DNA from: Aquisalimonas sp.
GTDB taxonomy: Bacteria > Pseudomonadota > Gammaproteobacteria > Nitrococcales > Aquisalimonadaceae
Direction of reading: 5' to 3'
NCBI GenBank assembly: GCA_007127625.1
Contig: SKYZ01000060.1
Location: 1 to 6,201, forward strand
DNA: 6,201 nucleotides
This document shows positions 4,427 through 6,201 of the stretch, in pieces; within the stretch, counting starts at the first letter, position 1, and each line of letters starts with the position of its first letter. The translations under genes and the position numbers were made by a program. Below the pieces are notes generated by a model, which did no database searches, was not told the origin of the DNA, and was given only the letters and a program-made list of their open reading frames with translations.

Positions 4427-4699
4427 GTGCACAGGACAATCTACGTGGGCAACCTGCCCTTCACGTGCTCGGAGGACGACGTCCGCGCACTTTTCGGGGG
4501 GCACGGGGAGGTATATTCCGTCAAGCTCATTACGGATCGTGATACCGGTCGGCCCCGCGGCTTCGGTTTCGTGGAGATGGATGCCGATGCCGCAAGCCAG
4601 GCCATCGCCGCGCTGAACGGGCAGGAGCTTCAGGGCCGGAGTCTGCGTATCAATCTGGCCCGGCAACGCACCGGCCATCGCGTGCGTCGACCTTTCTGA
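4427..4699 (+). CDS. Single-RRM RNA-binding protein
   Basis: A 90-residue cytoplasmic protein consisting of one RNA-recognition motif. RNP2 is IYVGNLP (5-11) and RNP1 is RGFGFVEM (44-51), with the aromatic residues that stack on RNA bases (Tyr6, Phe46, Phe48) all present; the beta-alpha-beta order continues through ASQAIAALNGQELQGRSLRINLA (56-78). The short tail RQRTGHRVRRPF is strongly basic and may add nonspecific RNA binding. Such short RRM proteins occur in cyanobacteria and many proteobacteria, often cold- or stress-linked, but their RNA targets are mostly unknown. The start is GTG, chosen because GGAGA (4416-4420) sits about seven bases upstream and because it begins directly before the first RRM strand. 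It is probably a single-gene unit: a promoter candidate precedes it and 139 bp without a strong signal separates it from the M48 gene. Confidence 0.93.
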   Translation: MHRTIYVGNLPFTCSEDDVRALFGGHGEVYSVKLITDRDTGRPRGFGFVEMDADAASQAIAALNGQELQGRSLRINLARQRTGHRVRRPF

Positions 4700-4740
4700 C
4701 AAGAGGCCGTTCCGGCTGTCCTGGCGACGGTGTCGCGGTC

Positions 4741-4755
4741 CCCGGCGCCTCCGGG
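4741..4755 (+). terminator. Weak hairpin after the RRM gene, possible terminator
   Basis: CCCGG (4741-4745) and CCGGG (4751-4755) form a 5-bp stem with loop CGCCT, followed by TTCATGCTT. A second small hairpin, GCGAC-GGT-GTCGC (4724-4736), lies just upstream. Neither has a real U-tract, so termination here is tentative. The rest of the gap 4700-4838 holds a TTGACG (4805-4810) without a convincing -10. Confidence 0.25.
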
Positions 4756-4838
4756 TTCATGCTTGGAGTGGTTATCTGCCCGTGGGGGCGCGGCTTCCCG
4801 AGCGTTGACGGTGCCGACTGTCGCGGAGGCATGCCGCC

Positions 4839-6200
4839 GTGGCAAGCTGGGTGACGGACCTGCATCGAGTAGACGAGTTGCTGAACATGAACCACTTGGT
4901 TTCAATGCGTACGGGCTGGAGCCGCTTCCTGGCCACAGCCATGGCCCTGCTGTTCCTGGCCGGGTGTGCCGTGAACCCGGTGACGGGGGACCGGGAATTC
5001 AGCCTGGTCAGCGAGGACTGGGAACTGGAAGTCGGCGAGGAGCACTACCCCCTCATGCGCCAGATGGAGGGGGGTGATTATGTCGTCGACCGGGAGTTGC
5101 TGGAGTACGTTCGCGAGGTCGGGCAGCGCGTCGCGGCGGAAGCGGATCGGGACCTGCCCTATGAATTCACGGTGCTGAACAGCTCCGTACCCAACGCCTG
5201 GGCGCTGCCCGGAGGCAAGATCGCCATCAACCGCGGTCTGCTGACGGAGATGAACTCGGAGGCAGAGCTGGCCGCAGTGCTCGGGCATGAGGTGGTGCAC
5301 GCTGCCGCGCGACACGGAGCCCAGCGGCAGTCCCGTCAGGTGCTGATGCAGGGAGCGGTGATGGCAGGCGGCCTGGCGGTGGGCGTGGCCACGGACCGGC
5401 AGGAATATGCCGCCGTTGCGCTGCTGGCCGGCGGCCTGGGTGCGCAGCTCATTGGTCAGCGATATTCCCGCGACGCGGAGCGCGAGGCCGACGAGTTTGG
5501 CATGGTCTACATGCACCGTGCCGGCTACAACCCCGAGGCGGCCGTCGATCTCCAGGAGACCTTCGTGCGGATTTCCGAGGGCCGCGGCGGCGGTGGTGGT
5601 TTTGCCGAGGGCCTGTTCGCGTCTCATCCGCCCAGCGAAGAGCGCGTGGACAATAATCGCCGCAAGCTGCGCGAGCTGGGAACTGAAGGGGAGCTTGGGC
5701 GCGAGCGATATCAGGAGAAGACGGCCGATATCCGGCGGCTCAAGCCGGCCTACGACGCCCATGATCAGGGCCGCCGCGCGCTGCGGGACGACGACGTGGA
5801 CCAGGCCCTTGAAAAGGCGGAAGAGGCGCTGGCGAAAGAGCCCGGCGAAGCGCTGTTCCATGCCCTGCAGGGTGATGCGCTGGCTACACGTGGCGATATG
5901 CGCGAGGCCGAGCAGGCCTATGCGCGGGCCCTGGAGCGTGACGACAGCTGGTTCTACCATCATCTGCGCCGGGGCATGGCGCGGGAATCCCTGGGGGAGC
6001 TTTCCGGCGCGCGGGGTGACCTGCGCCGCAGTGTCGAGTTGCTGCCTACCGCCGAGGCCCACTACTTTCTGGGGAACGTCGAGCGGCGTGACGGTAACCG
6101 GGATGCGGCACTGGACCAGTACCGACGGGCGGCCCAGTCCGACACCGAGACGGGGCGCCGTGCGCGTCAGGCCATTGAGGAAATGGGCGGGGAAGGCTGA
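4839..6200 (+). CDS. M48-family zinc metalloprotease lipoprotein with C-terminal TPR repeats (BepA-like)
   Basis: A complete 453-residue envelope protease. After a hydrophobic signal (about 30-42) the lipobox LAGC puts the lipidated Cys at 43. The peptidase M48 domain (about 85-280) has the zinc motif HEVVH (150-154), with catalytic Glu151, and the third ligand Glu214 in SRDAEREADEFG (210-221), the M48 form of the gluzincin site. A Gly-rich stretch GRGGGGGF (248-255) precedes SHPPSEER (262-269), also typical of the family. Four tandem 34-residue TPRs follow (about 304-337, 338-371, 372-405 and 406-439). The domain order matches E. coli BepA, which degrades or assists stalled outer-membrane proteins such as LptD at the BAM complex; that one is not a lipoprotein, so orthology is not claimed. 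The GTG at 4839 was taken because GGAGG (4825-4829) precedes it by nine bases, but the ATGs at 4887 and 4905 give a more normal lipoprotein signal. Confidence 0.9.
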   Translation: MASWVTDLHRVDELLNMNHLVSMRTGWSRFLATAMALLFLAGCAVNPVTGDREFSLVSEDWELEVGEEHYPLMRQMEGGDYVVDRELLEYVREVGQRVAAEADRDLPYEFTVLNSSVPNAWALPGGKIAINRGLLTEMNSEAELAAVLGHEVVHAAARHGAQRQSRQVLMQGAVMAGGLAVGVATDRQEYAAVALLAGGLGAQLIGQRYSRDAEREADEFGMVYMHRAGYNPEAAVDLQETFVRISEGRGGGGGFAEGLFASHPPSEERVDNNRRKLRELGTEGELGRERYQEKTADIRRLKPAYDAHDQGRRALRDDDVDQALEKAEEALAKEPGEALFHALQGDALATRGDMREAEQAYARALERDDSWFYHHLRRGMARESLGELSGARGDLRRSVELLPTAEAHYFLGNVERRDGNRDAALDQYRRAAQSDTETGRRARQAIEEMGGEG

Positions 6201-6201
6201 C

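Noticed and set aside
4902..6062. A 386-codon open frame on the minus strand
   Set aside because: It mirrors the M48-TPR gene, whose zinc motif and TPR register are unmistakable; long antisense frames are expected in GC-rich genes.

Overview
The window is GC-rich, gene-dense and has short intergenic gaps. Its gene content (separate secD and secF, an outer-membrane barrel protein, a lipoprotein M48 peptidase with TPRs) fits a Gram-negative proteobacterium, most likely a gammaproteobacterium. The many acidic protein surfaces and tails would suit a halophilic or alkaliphilic lineage such as the Ectothiorhodospiraceae, but that placement is inference. I see no mobile element, tRNA, rRNA or CRISPR array.

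Layout. Bases 1-294 are the 3' end of secD, followed after 21 bp by complete secF (316-1284). A small outer-membrane beta-barrel gene runs toward secF on the minus strand (1312-1857). It is divergent from a LOG-family (TIGR00730) nucleotide phosphoribohydrolase gene (1940-2491), which is followed 6 bp later by a stand-alone Smr-domain gene (2498-2752). Next comes a TetR-family repressor gene (2859-3455) and, on the same strand, a small secreted protein of no family I recognise (3615-3989). A convergent gene for a two-TM small membrane protein lies at 4060-4248 (minus). A single-RRM RNA-binding protein with a GTG start (4427-4699) and an M48 metalloprotease lipoprotein with four C-terminal TPRs (about 4839-6200) complete the window.

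How the parts work together. SecD/SecF assist export of envelope proteins. The barrel protein, the secreted repeat protein and the M48-TPR lipoprotein are all predicted envelope proteins, so much of the window concerns the envelope. LOG and Smr look like a two-gene transcription unit.

The most interesting part is 2774-3989. The TetR gene and the small secreted protein downstream each have a good sigma-70-like promoter, and each promoter is overlapped by an AGAC-N6-GTCT-like operator: one site at the tetR promoter, two at the target promoter. This suggests an autoregulated repressor whose dedicated target is the small exported protein. That protein carries three diverged copies of a 12-residue motif of the form hL[IV]E[KW]G[LF]xPxPh. 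Both the motif protein and its regulatory link seem worth follow-up.
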